Shown here one piece after another: positions 17,960 through 25,853 of a DNA stretch of 64,000 nt (positions within the stretch are counted from its first letter, which is position 1; every line of letters starts with the position of its first letter). Under the pieces are notes generated by a model. The model did no database searches. It worked only from the letters and a program-made list of their open reading frames with translations, and had not been told where the DNA came from. The position numbers and the translations under genes are program-made. The stretch covers positions 7,922 to 71,921 of the forward strand of contig CAYYVQ010000010.1 of assembly GCA_964475205.1 (NCBI GenBank). Direction: 5' to 3'. The DNA is from CAYSRM01 sp964475205. Lineage in GTDB: Bacteria > Verrucomicrobiota > Kiritimatiellia > UBA8416 > CAYSRM01.

Positions 17960-18545
17960 GAAATAGGCCGGAATAACAGGTATTTCGGCTGTCGGCGCAG
18001 TATTCTAGTGGGCTTCGTCGACTTCGAAGGCGGGGCTAAAAATCCGCCAATGGCAAACCTGTGAAGTTCCTGGTGTTGGCTGCCGACGCCCAGTCGGGGG
18101 TCGATTCTGGGAGTTAAGGGAAGGGGGCAATCCGCAATGGCATGCGGGCAAATGCCCTTTTCCCGTGGAGACCCATGCTTGTGGTACCGGCTGGCGCAGC
18201 ACGGACTACGACATGGGATATGAACCTGCATGCGGTTAACGCTGTGTGCAGTGTAGCCTGCCTTGCGTGGAGTCGGGGGACGGCCCAGGGGCCTAAACCG
18301 GCGCTGCAAAAGAGGATAGAAGACGAAAAGAAGCCCTCGAGGAAAGCTCCTAGACTGTTCGCCGTTTGGCGTTGTTTGACGGGGATTGAAGTACGCACTA
18401 AGTGGCAGTCCAGCCGTGTCCGCAAGGACAATGCGGTTCATAAAGGGAAACCACCCGCCCGTGGCGGGCAGAACCGCAGGGAAAACCTGCTGGACCTCAA
18501 GGCGTAGTATTAACCCGTCAAGCTGCTGACAGCCTATTACCGTAT
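17960..18545 (+). ncRNA. Large structured noncoding RNA, candidate OLE RNA
   Basis: This stretch of roughly 580 bases has no credible gene but dense pairing. The ends close on each other: 17987-17997 pairs with 18524-18534 (11 bp, two G-U), and beyond a small internal loop 17979-17982 pairs with 18538-18541. The 3' part is a multibranch domain. GTCCAGC (18408-18414) pairs with GCTGGAC (18489-18495) and encloses a TGTCC-GCAA-GGACA hairpin with a GNRA loop (18417-18430). It also encloses GCGGTTC (18433-18439) with GAACCGC (18471-18477), which itself encloses CCCGCC/GGCGGG. Upstream helices include GGCGG/CCGCC (18029-18048), CCGCA/TGCGG (18132-18147), CCCATG/CATGGG (18172-18217), CTGCA/TGCAG (18226-18251) and CGCC/GGCG (18360-18371). 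Length, complexity and position immediately before a four-helix membrane protein match OLE RNA, which lies upstream of oapA. It lacks the signature sequences I would expect of RNase P RNA, tmRNA or group II introns. The structure is seen in the sequence; the OLE name is inferred. Confidence 0.75.
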
Positions 18546-18574
18546 AACTTGATTAAAAAAAGAAAAGCTGCGCT

Positions 18575-19225
18575 TTGCCAAAAGAAAATAAACCAAACCT
18601 TTCATTTGCCATTAGGCATGGTGTGACCGTAGGCGCCTGGGCCCTCCTTCTTGCCCTTATATCAGGCCTTGTATCCCAGGCCATAATAGAAAATATCACT
18701 TTTGTTTTCTTTTCTTTTATAGTCCTGATAGTTGTAATCCTGGCCGGCACAGTCTTCGATATAATTGGAATCGCAGCAGCGGCAGCAAATGAAGAACCAC
18801 TCAGAGCCAAGGCGGCAAAACGTATTTTCGGGGCTGATCATGCCCTTGCGCTTGTAAGAAATGCACACAGCGTGGCAAGCTTCTGCAACGACGTAGTCGG
18901 CGACGTATGCGGAACCCTTGCCGGGGCCGTCGGTGTTACAATCGTTCTGAGTCTGATGGAGAATGCTTCCAACTCATCAATTGTAGCGGCAACAACAATT
19001 ATGACAGCGCTTGTAGCGGCAGTAATTGTGGCCGGGAAAGCTTTCGGTAAACCGATCGCCATAAAGGAAGGAACTTCCATAATTTTCCGTGTCGGTCAAT
19101 TCCTCGCATGGATGGACAAATGGCTGCCCTGGAAGATATACCCGACGACGCGCGAACGAAAACGCAAACAACGCCGCGCGGAACGCGCGCGCATAAAAAA
19201 AGCCTCCGGCAAACAGGAGTCCTGA
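18575..19225 (+). CDS. oapA: Four-helix membrane protein with basic tail, OapA-like (OLE-associated)
   Basis: 216 residues with predicted membrane helices near 15-36, 42-70, 106-128 and 134-157. A conserved-looking soluble stretch lies between helices 2 and 3 (EEPLRAKAAKRIFGADHAL, then VRNAHSVASFCNDVVGDVCG), and the cytoplasmic tail is very basic (RERKRKQRRAERARIKKA, 193-210). The Asp in TVFDIIGIA inside helix 2 and the NDVVGD block resemble, as I recall them, OapA proteins of Firmicutes. OapA binds OLE RNA at the membrane and is linked to stress and magnesium tolerance. The basic tail would suit RNA contact. The only available start is a TTG at 18575: an in-frame stop lies seven codons upstream and no ATG or GTG occurs near the N-terminus. 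It begins about 30 bases after the RNA's closing stem. The symbol rests on memory of the family and on context. Confidence 0.65.
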   Translation: MPKENKPNLSFAIRHGVTVGAWALLLALISGLVSQAIIENITFVFFSFIVLIVVILAGTVFDIIGIAAAAANEEPLRAKAAKRIFGADHALALVRNAHSVASFCNDVVGDVCGTLAGAVGVTIVLSLMENASNSSIVAATTIMTALVAAVIVAGKAFGKPIAIKEGTSIIFRVGQFLAWMDKWLPWKIYPTTRERKRKQRRAERARIKKASGKQES

Positions 19226-19259
19226 CAACTCATCCTGTTCGCAGATATCATGTTTTTTC

Positions 19260-20939
19260 TCAATCCCTCGCTGAACAGCAGGTCTGGCAGAAGGGATCTG
19301 AGCCGTACGCAACCAGGTCCTTCCGGTCGCGTTTCTTCCCCTTGACTTCAAGACCGACTTTAAAACTGTCTGCCTGCGGCGAAACATGAAAGATCGCGCT
19401 TTCCAGGCGTTCTGTCAAAGCGCCGATGTATTGCGCCTTCGCAAGAAGATGCCTGGCTTCGTCGGCCTTTTCAGAATCCGTGTTGGTCAAATGCAGATAG
19501 GCAGTTGCAAAACCGTCCCTTAAACCCGAAAGTGTTCCGGCAATATTTATCTTGCCTGCAAAGGCCTTGTGTTCTTCAGCAAAAACCTTTTTTCCTGACA
19601 GTTCTTTCGATGTAAGAAAAGGCCCGGCGGCGTCTGCCGCTCCGGTTTTATTCAAAACGGCAGAAAGACTTGCCGAACTGGACGAAAACAGCAGCCACTT
19701 GTTTATCTGAAGCATTACCGGCTTCTCATCATGCTGCAGATTTCCGTAAAGTCCGGGCTTAGTGTTATCAAGCACAACGGCATTGGTCCCGGCCAGTTCA
19801 ATTCTTCGAGGCAACAAGGCCATTCCGTATTGAGCGTTCAATACGTCGATAACATCGTCTATTTCTTCGATTACACCGGGACAATCGTCAATATAGATGC
19901 CCGCAGTTACCGCCGGCACCGAAAAATCGTTTGCTTCCCCGCCGTACTCATCACTCATGAAGGCAAGGAAAAACAACCCGTCCTCACCGGCATAACGTCT
20001 GATGATTTCCATGGCAGGGGTTTCCTCTTCAGCCAGCATCCCGATAACGGCTCTGGGTATTGCCCATGGGCAAATCATCAATGCGGAGGGGGAAGCGCCA
20101 AGCATTTCTGAAACTTCCTCGAATTGCGCGCGGTGTTTCAATGTCAACCTGGAACCCTGGAGTGATTTGAGCGCCCCGGCATACATGGAAAACACTTCCG
20201 CCTCCGCGACCAGTGAGTCCTCGCTAATAACTGGAGTAGAGTAGCTTATGCCTCCGATTCCTGCCGAAGCCGCACCTGTAAGCCGTGGCGCAACCCATCC
20301 TGAATCCTCCGCTTCGCCATCGCCAATCATGTCCAGCCAGAAGTCATTGCCTTTCCCGGGCTGTATTTCCGAATAGTGGACCAGGTGCCTGACTGCATTC
20401 GGGTCGCGCGAGAGGCAAACCACAAAAACCCCGTCCACCGCGGCAGCGGAAAGAAACCCGCGAGAACCATCTCCTCTCTTTTCAATTCTCCAGATGCTGT
20501 GGCCGCCCTCAATCATCTCCCGTTCAAATCGCATTCCATCAACTCCCCTGGCGCGCGGAAGCCATCTTAAAAACTGGGTGTAACCGCCCATCCAGCTTGC
20601 AAGAATCCAGGCCGGTTGGCCGCCAAGGGAGGGAACAAAAGCTATTACCGTCCGTTTCCCCGCCACAAGTTGCAACAGCTCATCAATGCCCGGTTCAGAC
20701 TCAAAGAACCGGCGTTCATCTGCGACCCCGGCAAACCTCAAACCGGTCTCAACAACAGGGTTATCCAGCAGTAATCGCCATCGGCCGGCAAGATCATCAT
20801 GGCAACTTACAAAAGCGGCGTGGTTGGGAATGACGCGGTAAACGCTTCCTGGAGAATATGGAAACCAGAAAATCCAGATTGCCGCACAAAGGCCCAAAGC
20901 CAGGAGACCGGAAAAAATGAAAAAACGTCTGCGCTTCAT
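19260..20939 (-). CDS. Membrane-anchored hypothetical protein (559 residues)
   Basis: A basic N-terminus (MKRRRFFIFSG) and one membrane helix (about 8-30, LLALGLCAAIWIFWF) anchor a large extracytoplasmic domain. That domain starts SVYRVIPNHAAFVSCHDDLA and contains repeated strand-helix units such as KRTVIAFVPSLGGQPAW and KWLLFSSSSASLSAVLNKTG. The style resembles DUF3352-like proteins (IP-x-A motif after the anchor), but I cannot confirm a family. Two Cys near the C-terminus (DPFCQTCCSARD) could be modified or bind metal. The ATG at 20937-20939 overlaps the pyrD stop (ATGA), so it is coupled to the nrdJ-pyrK-pyrD operon, although nothing in it suggests a role in nucleotide synthesis. Confidence 0.75.
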   Translation of the reverse strand: MKRRRFFIFSGLLALGLCAAIWIFWFPYSPGSVYRVIPNHAAFVSCHDDLAGRWRLLLDNPVVETGLRFAGVADERRFFESEPGIDELLQLVAGKRTVIAFVPSLGGQPAWILASWMGGYTQFLRWLPRARGVDGMRFEREMIEGGHSIWRIEKRGDGSRGFLSAAAVDGVFVVCLSRDPNAVRHLVHYSEIQPGKGNDFWLDMIGDGEAEDSGWVAPRLTGAASAGIGGISYSTPVISEDSLVAEAEVFSMYAGALKSLQGSRLTLKHRAQFEEVSEMLGASPSALMICPWAIPRAVIGMLAEEETPAMEIIRRYAGEDGLFFLAFMSDEYGGEANDFSVPAVTAGIYIDDCPGVIEEIDDVIDVLNAQYGMALLPRRIELAGTNAVVLDNTKPGLYGNLQHDEKPVMLQINKWLLFSSSSASLSAVLNKTGAADAAGPFLTSKELSGKKVFAEEHKAFAGKINIAGTLSGLRDGFATAYLHLTNTDSEKADEARHLLAKAQYIGALTERLESAIFHVSPQADSFKVGLEVKGKKRDRKDLVAYGSDPFCQTCCSARD

Positions 20940-21853
20940 GACAGCATGGCCCCGCACAGATCCGATACCGACCCGAAACCATGGCGCTCCATGTATTCAC
21001 GGATGCCTTTCACGGAGGAAACCGCGACTTCCGGGTCGGCAAAGTTCGCGGATCCTATCGCAACAGCCGACGCCCCTGCCAGAATCATCTCGATTGCAGA
21101 TTCCCATCCGGTGACACCGCCCATACCTATTAAAGGAATATCCACCGCCTGGGAAGCCTGCCATACCATCCTTGTGGCTATGGGGTGAATGGCGGACCCG
21201 GAAAGTCCGCCGACAATATTGGAAAGTGCGGGTTTCCGTGTTTCCGTGTCTATAACCATTGCAGGTATGGAGTTAATCAAGGATACAGCTTCAGCCCCTT
21301 CTTCCTCGCAAACCCGGGCAACAAGGCCAATGTCTGAAACATTCGGAGAGAGCTTTACCACTAAGGTGGAGTCGACCCTTTCCCGGACCTTTCGTACCAC
21401 AGTTCTCAACATGTCAGGGTCAGCGCCAAAAGCCATCCCCCCCTCTTTAATATTCGGGCAGGACACGTTCAGCTCTATCCCGTCAACGCCCCGAACCTCG
21501 TCAAGACGCGAAGCAACTTCCACATACTCGCTCACCGTTCTTCCCCAGACATTTACCAGGACACATGCATCGCACTCCTGCAGAAACGGCATGTAATTTT
21601 TAATAAAATATTCTACGCCCGGATTCTGAAGTCCGACAGCGTTCAGCAATCCGCAGGGAGTCTCGACCAGCCGCGGATAAGCGTTTCCCTGCCATTCCTT
21701 AACGCCTACACCCTTTGTCACAATGGCGCCCAGCCTGTCGACATCCACTACCGGGGCATATTCCCGCCCATAGCCGAAAGTGCCCGAAGCAACCATGATG
21801 GGATTTTTCATCTTCATCCGGCCGATTTGAACTGTCAAATCCACTTTGTTCAT
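20936..21853 (-). CDS. pyrD: Dihydroorotate dehydrogenase, class 1B catalytic subunit
   Basis: 305 residues. Oxidises dihydroorotate to orotate in pyrimidine synthesis, passing electrons through FMN to PyrK and NAD+. The protein opens VDLTVQIGRMKMKNPIMVAS. It has GIELNVSCPNIKEGG with the class 1 catalytic Cys, KLSPNVSDI, and the FMN phosphate loops IIGMGGVTGWESA-like and ASAVAIGSANF. The start at 21853 has GGAAGGAATTT directly before it; longer in-frame starts add no family sequence. It lies 62 bases after pyrK, which supports class 1B assignment. Confidence 0.95.
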   Translation of the reverse strand: MNKVDLTVQIGRMKMKNPIMVASGTFGYGREYAPVVDVDRLGAIVTKGVGVKEWQGNAYPRLVETPCGLLNAVGLQNPGVEYFIKNYMPFLQECDACVLVNVWGRTVSEYVEVASRLDEVRGVDGIELNVSCPNIKEGGMAFGADPDMLRTVVRKVRERVDSTLVVKLSPNVSDIGLVARVCEEEGAEAVSLINSIPAMVIDTETRKPALSNIVGGLSGSAIHPIATRMVWQASQAVDIPLIGMGGVTGWESAIEMILAGASAVAIGSANFADPEVAVSSVKGIREYMERHGFGSVSDLCGAMLS

Positions 21854-21915
21854 AAATTCCTTCCAGGCGTTCGCAGCCGCTGCCCCCACAGGGAAAGAAG
21901 GCGCATTTCAATGCT

Positions 21916-22701
21916 TCAATCCCAGACTACTTCTCCGGCTTCAAAAACCGGCCCGTCTTTGCAAACTCTACGCAAAACCTCGCTGCCATCACTTAATCGA
22001 ATCTTCTGCACACAAGCAAGACAAGCTCCCAGTCCGCAACCCATATGACGGTCAAGGGACAACCACGCTTTCCAGCCATTGTTACAGGCCCTGCTCCCCA
22101 TGGCCTTGAGCATCCCGTCGGGACCGCAGGCATATATTTCAGGTACGCTGCGCTCAGGCAAGGACCCTGCCCATTCATCAAAAACATCAGTGACAAGGCC
22201 CTTCCTGCCATTCGAGCCATCCTCGGTAGCCACTCTTACTTCCCAACCCATTGCCTCCAGTTCTTTCGAACAAAGCACGTCATCGGCCGTCGCGGCGCCT
22301 ATGAACGCAGATCCACAACGTCCTGAGCGTTTTGCGAGGAACACCAGCGGCGCAATGCCGTAACCGCCCCCGGCAAGCGCCGGAAAAGTTTCAGTCGCCG
22401 GCATAGGAAACCCGTTCCCCAGCGGCCCCAGCAGGCTTACCCGTTCGTCTTTAAAAACGTAACCCAGAGCTTCAGTGCCCCTGCCTACCCTTTTGTAAAT
22501 AATAGAAAGCAATCCGTCGCCGGAAACCTTGTATATACTGAAAGGACGGCGCAATGCAGCATTGCTTAAACGCGGCACTTTAAGATGAATAAATTGCCCT
22601 GGATTTGCTTCGGAGGCAATCTCCGGCACAAGAAAAACAAGCTCCCTGTAATCCGGACCCCGATTTCTGTGCTCCACAACTGTTCCGTCAATAAGCTTCA
22701 T
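21916..22701 (-). CDS. pyrK: Dihydroorotate dehydrogenase electron-transfer subunit
   Basis: 261 residues. A ferredoxin-reductase-like flavoprotein that carries electrons from PyrD to NAD+. The FAD site is RRPFSIYKVSGDGLLSIIYK and the NAD half contains ALAGGGYGIAPLVFLAKRS. The C-terminal [2Fe-2S] ligands are CGLGACLACVQKI plus the later VCKDGPVF, the PyrK pattern. The start at 22701 is chosen because upstream codons overlap the nrdJ 3' end in another frame and carry no PyrK sequence; the gap to nrdJ is 7 bases. This makes nrdJ-pyrK-pyrD one nucleotide-synthesis operon. Confidence 0.94.
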   Translation of the reverse strand: MKLIDGTVVEHRNRGPDYRELVFLVPEIASEANPGQFIHLKVPRLSNAALRRPFSIYKVSGDGLLSIIYKRVGRGTEALGYVFKDERVSLLGPLGNGFPMPATETFPALAGGGYGIAPLVFLAKRSGRCGSAFIGAATADDVLCSKELEAMGWEVRVATEDGSNGRKGLVTDVFDEWAGSLPERSVPEIYACGPDGMLKAMGSRACNNGWKAWLSLDRHMGCGLGACLACVQKIRLSDGSEVLRRVCKDGPVFEAGEVVWD

Positions 22702-22708
22702 AAAAGGC

Positions 22709-25615
22709 TTAAGAACACCCCATGGAGTTGCCGCAGTTATAACATCGATAACATGCCCCGTTACGCACAGTAATAGCGCCGCACACATCGCAAGTCGGAG
22801 CATCTTCCTGGAAATGCTCAAACTGTCCGTCCACGCGTTGCTGTTCCTGCTCTATCATTGAAGCAGTCATAATGGAAGCTTGACCATCCCCTTCCGGAAG
22901 AACCCGTTGATTGTCTGCGGAACTGTCAGCCGAGCCAGGAGGCAAGACCTGGTCAGCCTTTCCTCCCGGGAAGGTGGCATCCAGCCACCGGAAAATATAA
23001 TCCACGATTGACTTGGCAATAGGTATGTCAGGATTCTTTGTGAAACCGCTCGGCTCGAAACGGCTGTGCGCAAATTTCTGGCAAAGCTCCTGAACTGGAA
23101 CGCCGTACTGCAGGCAAAGAGATATCGCCGTTCCAAACGCATCCATGGTCCCGCCTACAGTGCTTCCCTCCTTGGCCATGGTAATAAAAACCTCGCCCGG
23201 GGCCCCGTCCTTATACATGCCAACCGTCAAGTAGCCTTCATGGCCGGCAACTTCAAATTTATGGGTTATAGACTGCCGGGTAAGCGGAAGCCTGCGCCGG
23301 AGTGGAGTGGGAGCAACGTTGGCCTCCGATGTGGCTTTTTTCTCCTCTTTGCCGACATTCATCGGCTGAGTCTTTTTTGAACCGTCGCGATATATCGCCA
23401 CTGCTTTAAGACCCATTTTCCAACCATCGATATAAGTTTGTATGATATCATTGACAGACGCGTCATGCGGCATGTTGACAGTCTTGCTGATTGCCCCCGA
23501 AAGGAACGGCTGAACAGCGGCCATCATCCGCAGGTGCGCCTTGTACTCGATATAACGCCGCCCGTTTCTCGGCTTGAATGCGCAGTCAAACACCTTCAAA
23601 TGCTCGTTATCAAGACACGGCGCGCCTTCAATAGTCTCGTTCTCGTCTATGTATTTTATTATCGCCTCTATCTGGTCGTCCGTGTAGTCGAGCCTTGCCA
23701 GCGCGGGTCTTACTGTCTTGTTGACGATTTTCAGCATCCCGCCGCCCGCAAGCTGCTTGTACTTGACAAGGGCAATATCGGGTTCCACGCCGGTTGTGTC
23801 GCAATCCATTACAAATCCTATAGTGCCTGTCGGTGCCAGCAATGTAACCTGCGAATTCCTGAAGCCTGTTTCGTCGCATTTTTCAAGGACATCGTCCCAT
23901 CTCTCCCTGGCGCGCCGCACGAGATAAGGCGGACACAGCCCGGCATCTATTTTCTCAAGAGCCTCATGATGCATCCTGATAACTTCGCCCATCGGTTCCT
24001 TGTTTTTCTCGTATTCGTCAAAAGGACCCTTCACCCGGGCCATCTCCTGGGATGCTGAATATGCCGCACCGGTCATTAGCGCTGTAATGCTTGCTGCAAG
24101 AGCCCGGCCTTCTTCATCGTCGTAAGGCAACCCCATGCGCATAATCAACGCGCCAAGATTAGCGTAGCCAAGGCCCAGAGGCCTGAACCGGTGCGAATTC
24201 GCGGCAATCTGTTCGGTTGGGTAGCTGGACCCATCCACTATTATGTCCTGCGCTATAATAAAAAGGCGCACAACATGCTCGAAAAGATCAATGTCAAAAT
24301 AGCCGGACTCATCAACAAACTTCATCAGGTTGATCGAAGCCAGATTGCACGCGCTGTCATCCACAAACATGAATTCAGAACATGGATTGCTGGCGTTGAT
24401 CGGGCCGGACTTCCTGCACGTGTGCCACCGGTTGATTGTAGTGTCATACTGGACACCGGGGTCTCCACAGACGTGCGTCCCTTCCGCGATTTTGCGCATG
24501 ACATCGCGCGCTTTCAGCGTGTCGACAGTTTCACCGGTCTGAACAGCCCTGGTCTCAAAGCTCTCGTCATTCTCAACCGCGCGCATAAACTCATCGGTTA
24601 CCCTTACCGAAGTGTTGGCGTTCTGGTACATGACCGATTCATAGGCCTCTCCGCCAAAAGTCCCGTCATAACCTTGTTCAATCAGGGCCCAGGCTTTCTT
24701 TTCCTCCCTGGTTTTGCAGTTTATAAAATCCTCTATGTCAGGATGCGTCACTTTCAAGCTCTGCATCTTGGCGGCCCGACGAGTCTTTCCGCCTGATTTG
24801 ATAACCCCGGCAATCTGGTCGAATACCCGCATAAAGCTCAAAGGCCCGGATGGCGTCCCGCCGCCGGAAAGCTTCTCCTTGCTGCTTCTTAAAGTGCTTA
24901 GATCCGTTCCCGTACCTGACCCGTATTTGAACAGCATTGCTTCGCATCCGGCAAGACGCATAATGTCTTCCATAGTGTCCTCAACACCCTGTATGAAACA
25001 CGCCGAAGATTGCGGATGCTTGTATGCGTCTTCCACCTGTGAAATACGGCCTTTTTCTGCATCCCACGCAAAACATGCGCGAGAAGGCGAAGATCGGCCA
25101 TAGATGTGATAAAGACCCACGTTGAACCATACCGGGCTGTTAAAACATCCGTATTGATGCAGGCAGGCGTAGCTCAATTCGTTATAGAAATTCTCGGCAT
25201 CATTGCTGCTCTTGAAATAACCCGCGCCTGCTCCCCAGTCGCTTATTGTACGAGCTACCCGGTTTATAAGCTGGCGAATGGAATTTTCACGGTCGCCAGT
25301 GTCCAGCCCCCCGTAAAAATACTTCGAAGCCGCAACGTTAGCGGCAAGCGCAGACCACTGTTTGGGTACATCCACATCTTTCTGCTCAAAAACCACTTTC
25401 CCGGTGTCATCGGTTATTGAAGTAACCCTCTGTTCCCATTCACAACTCTCGAATGGATCGCCGCCCGTGCTCATTATCCTGGGAAATTCAATAGCATCAC
25501 CCCGGGTTTTGGCCCCGGCCCTGTTGCCGGGTCGAGGCGGTTTCTTTTTCTCAGCCTTCTGTCTTCCTGCAGCGGTTTCCTTTACAACTTCTGCAGATTC
25601 ACGAATATCAAGCAT
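22709..25615 (-). CDS. nrdJ: Adenosylcobalamin-dependent (class II) ribonucleotide reductase
   Basis: 968 residues, the long NrdJ type. Reduces ribonucleotides to deoxyribonucleotides using adenosylcobalamin and needs no oxygen. Visible blocks are YGSGTGTDLSTLRSSKE, NASNPCSEFMFVDDSACNLA (active-site Cys and Glu), GLGYANLGALIMRMGLPYD, LAPTGTIGFVMDCDTTGVEP and the later GMYKDGAPGEVFITMAKEG. The C-terminus has a Cys-rich zinc-like tail (CDVCGAITVRNGACYRCYNC). Ribosome site GGGGGTG precedes the ATG. Two NrdR-box-like sites lie 29-85 bases upstream, suggesting control by NrdR and deoxynucleotide pools. Confidence 0.97.
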   Translation of the reverse strand: MLDIRESAEVVKETAAGRQKAEKKKPPRPGNRAGAKTRGDAIEFPRIMSTGGDPFESCEWEQRVTSITDDTGKVVFEQKDVDVPKQWSALAANVAASKYFYGGLDTGDRENSIRQLINRVARTISDWGAGAGYFKSSNDAENFYNELSYACLHQYGCFNSPVWFNVGLYHIYGRSSPSRACFAWDAEKGRISQVEDAYKHPQSSACFIQGVEDTMEDIMRLAGCEAMLFKYGSGTGTDLSTLRSSKEKLSGGGTPSGPLSFMRVFDQIAGVIKSGGKTRRAAKMQSLKVTHPDIEDFINCKTREEKKAWALIEQGYDGTFGGEAYESVMYQNANTSVRVTDEFMRAVENDESFETRAVQTGETVDTLKARDVMRKIAEGTHVCGDPGVQYDTTINRWHTCRKSGPINASNPCSEFMFVDDSACNLASINLMKFVDESGYFDIDLFEHVVRLFIIAQDIIVDGSSYPTEQIAANSHRFRPLGLGYANLGALIMRMGLPYDDEEGRALAASITALMTGAAYSASQEMARVKGPFDEYEKNKEPMGEVIRMHHEALEKIDAGLCPPYLVRRARERWDDVLEKCDETGFRNSQVTLLAPTGTIGFVMDCDTTGVEPDIALVKYKQLAGGGMLKIVNKTVRPALARLDYTDDQIEAIIKYIDENETIEGAPCLDNEHLKVFDCAFKPRNGRRYIEYKAHLRMMAAVQPFLSGAISKTVNMPHDASVNDIIQTYIDGWKMGLKAVAIYRDGSKKTQPMNVGKEEKKATSEANVAPTPLRRRLPLTRQSITHKFEVAGHEGYLTVGMYKDGAPGEVFITMAKEGSTVGGTMDAFGTAISLCLQYGVPVQELCQKFAHSRFEPSGFTKNPDIPIAKSIVDYIFRWLDATFPGGKADQVLPPGSADSSADNQRVLPEGDGQASIMTASMIEQEQQRVDGQFEHFQEDAPTCDVCGAITVRNGACYRCYNCGNSMGCS

Positions 25616-25643
25616 AACTACACCCCCGGAGAAATAATGTTAA

Positions 25644-25659
25644 CCACAATATATACTAC
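25644..25659. promoter_or_regulatory. NrdR-box-like site, proximal to nrdJ
   Basis: The plus-strand sequence ccacaatatatactac matches the palindromic NrdR consensus (acaCwAtATaTwGtgt) closely in its AT core. It lies 29 bases before the nrdJ start codon. NrdR sites normally come in pairs, and a second candidate lies 41 bases away centre to centre. Confidence 0.5.
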
Positions 25660-25684
25660 TGTAACACTTTGATGGAGAACTTTT

Positions 25685-25700
25685 ACACCATATGTGGTAA
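25685..25700. promoter_or_regulatory. NrdR-box-like site, distal to nrdJ
   Basis: The sequence acaccatatgtggtaa is a poorer match to the NrdR consensus but keeps the ACAC..ATAT..GT frame. Its centre is 41 bases from the proximal site, about four helical turns, so both would face the same side of the DNA. Known pairs are commonly two or three turns apart, so the spacing is plausible but longer than usual. Confidence 0.4.
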
Positions 25701-25853
25701 GACACAAGTCAAAAGACTCGAATTCAAAAAAAATCGTATCACGCGCGCCTTTAACTGGCAAAACCAAAAAAGGAAACAATCACAAATATCCATAGACGAA
25801 TGAAAAACAGCCCGCCTGAAGATTCCGCATTATCACGGGAAAACACCTGGTTT

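Noticed and set aside
17944..18507. Open frames of 65-165 codons on both strands across the structured RNA
   Set aside because: They overlap each other in several frames, lack ribosome sites and have no recognisable protein sequence. High GC and lack of stops come from RNA structure constraints.
17960..18545. RNase P RNA, tmRNA or group II intron as identity of the structured region
   Set aside because: A GAGGAAAG stretch near 18340 recalls RNase P but the other conserved regions are absent. There is no tRNA-like end with CCA as in tmRNA, and no domain V or reverse transcriptase as in a group II intron.
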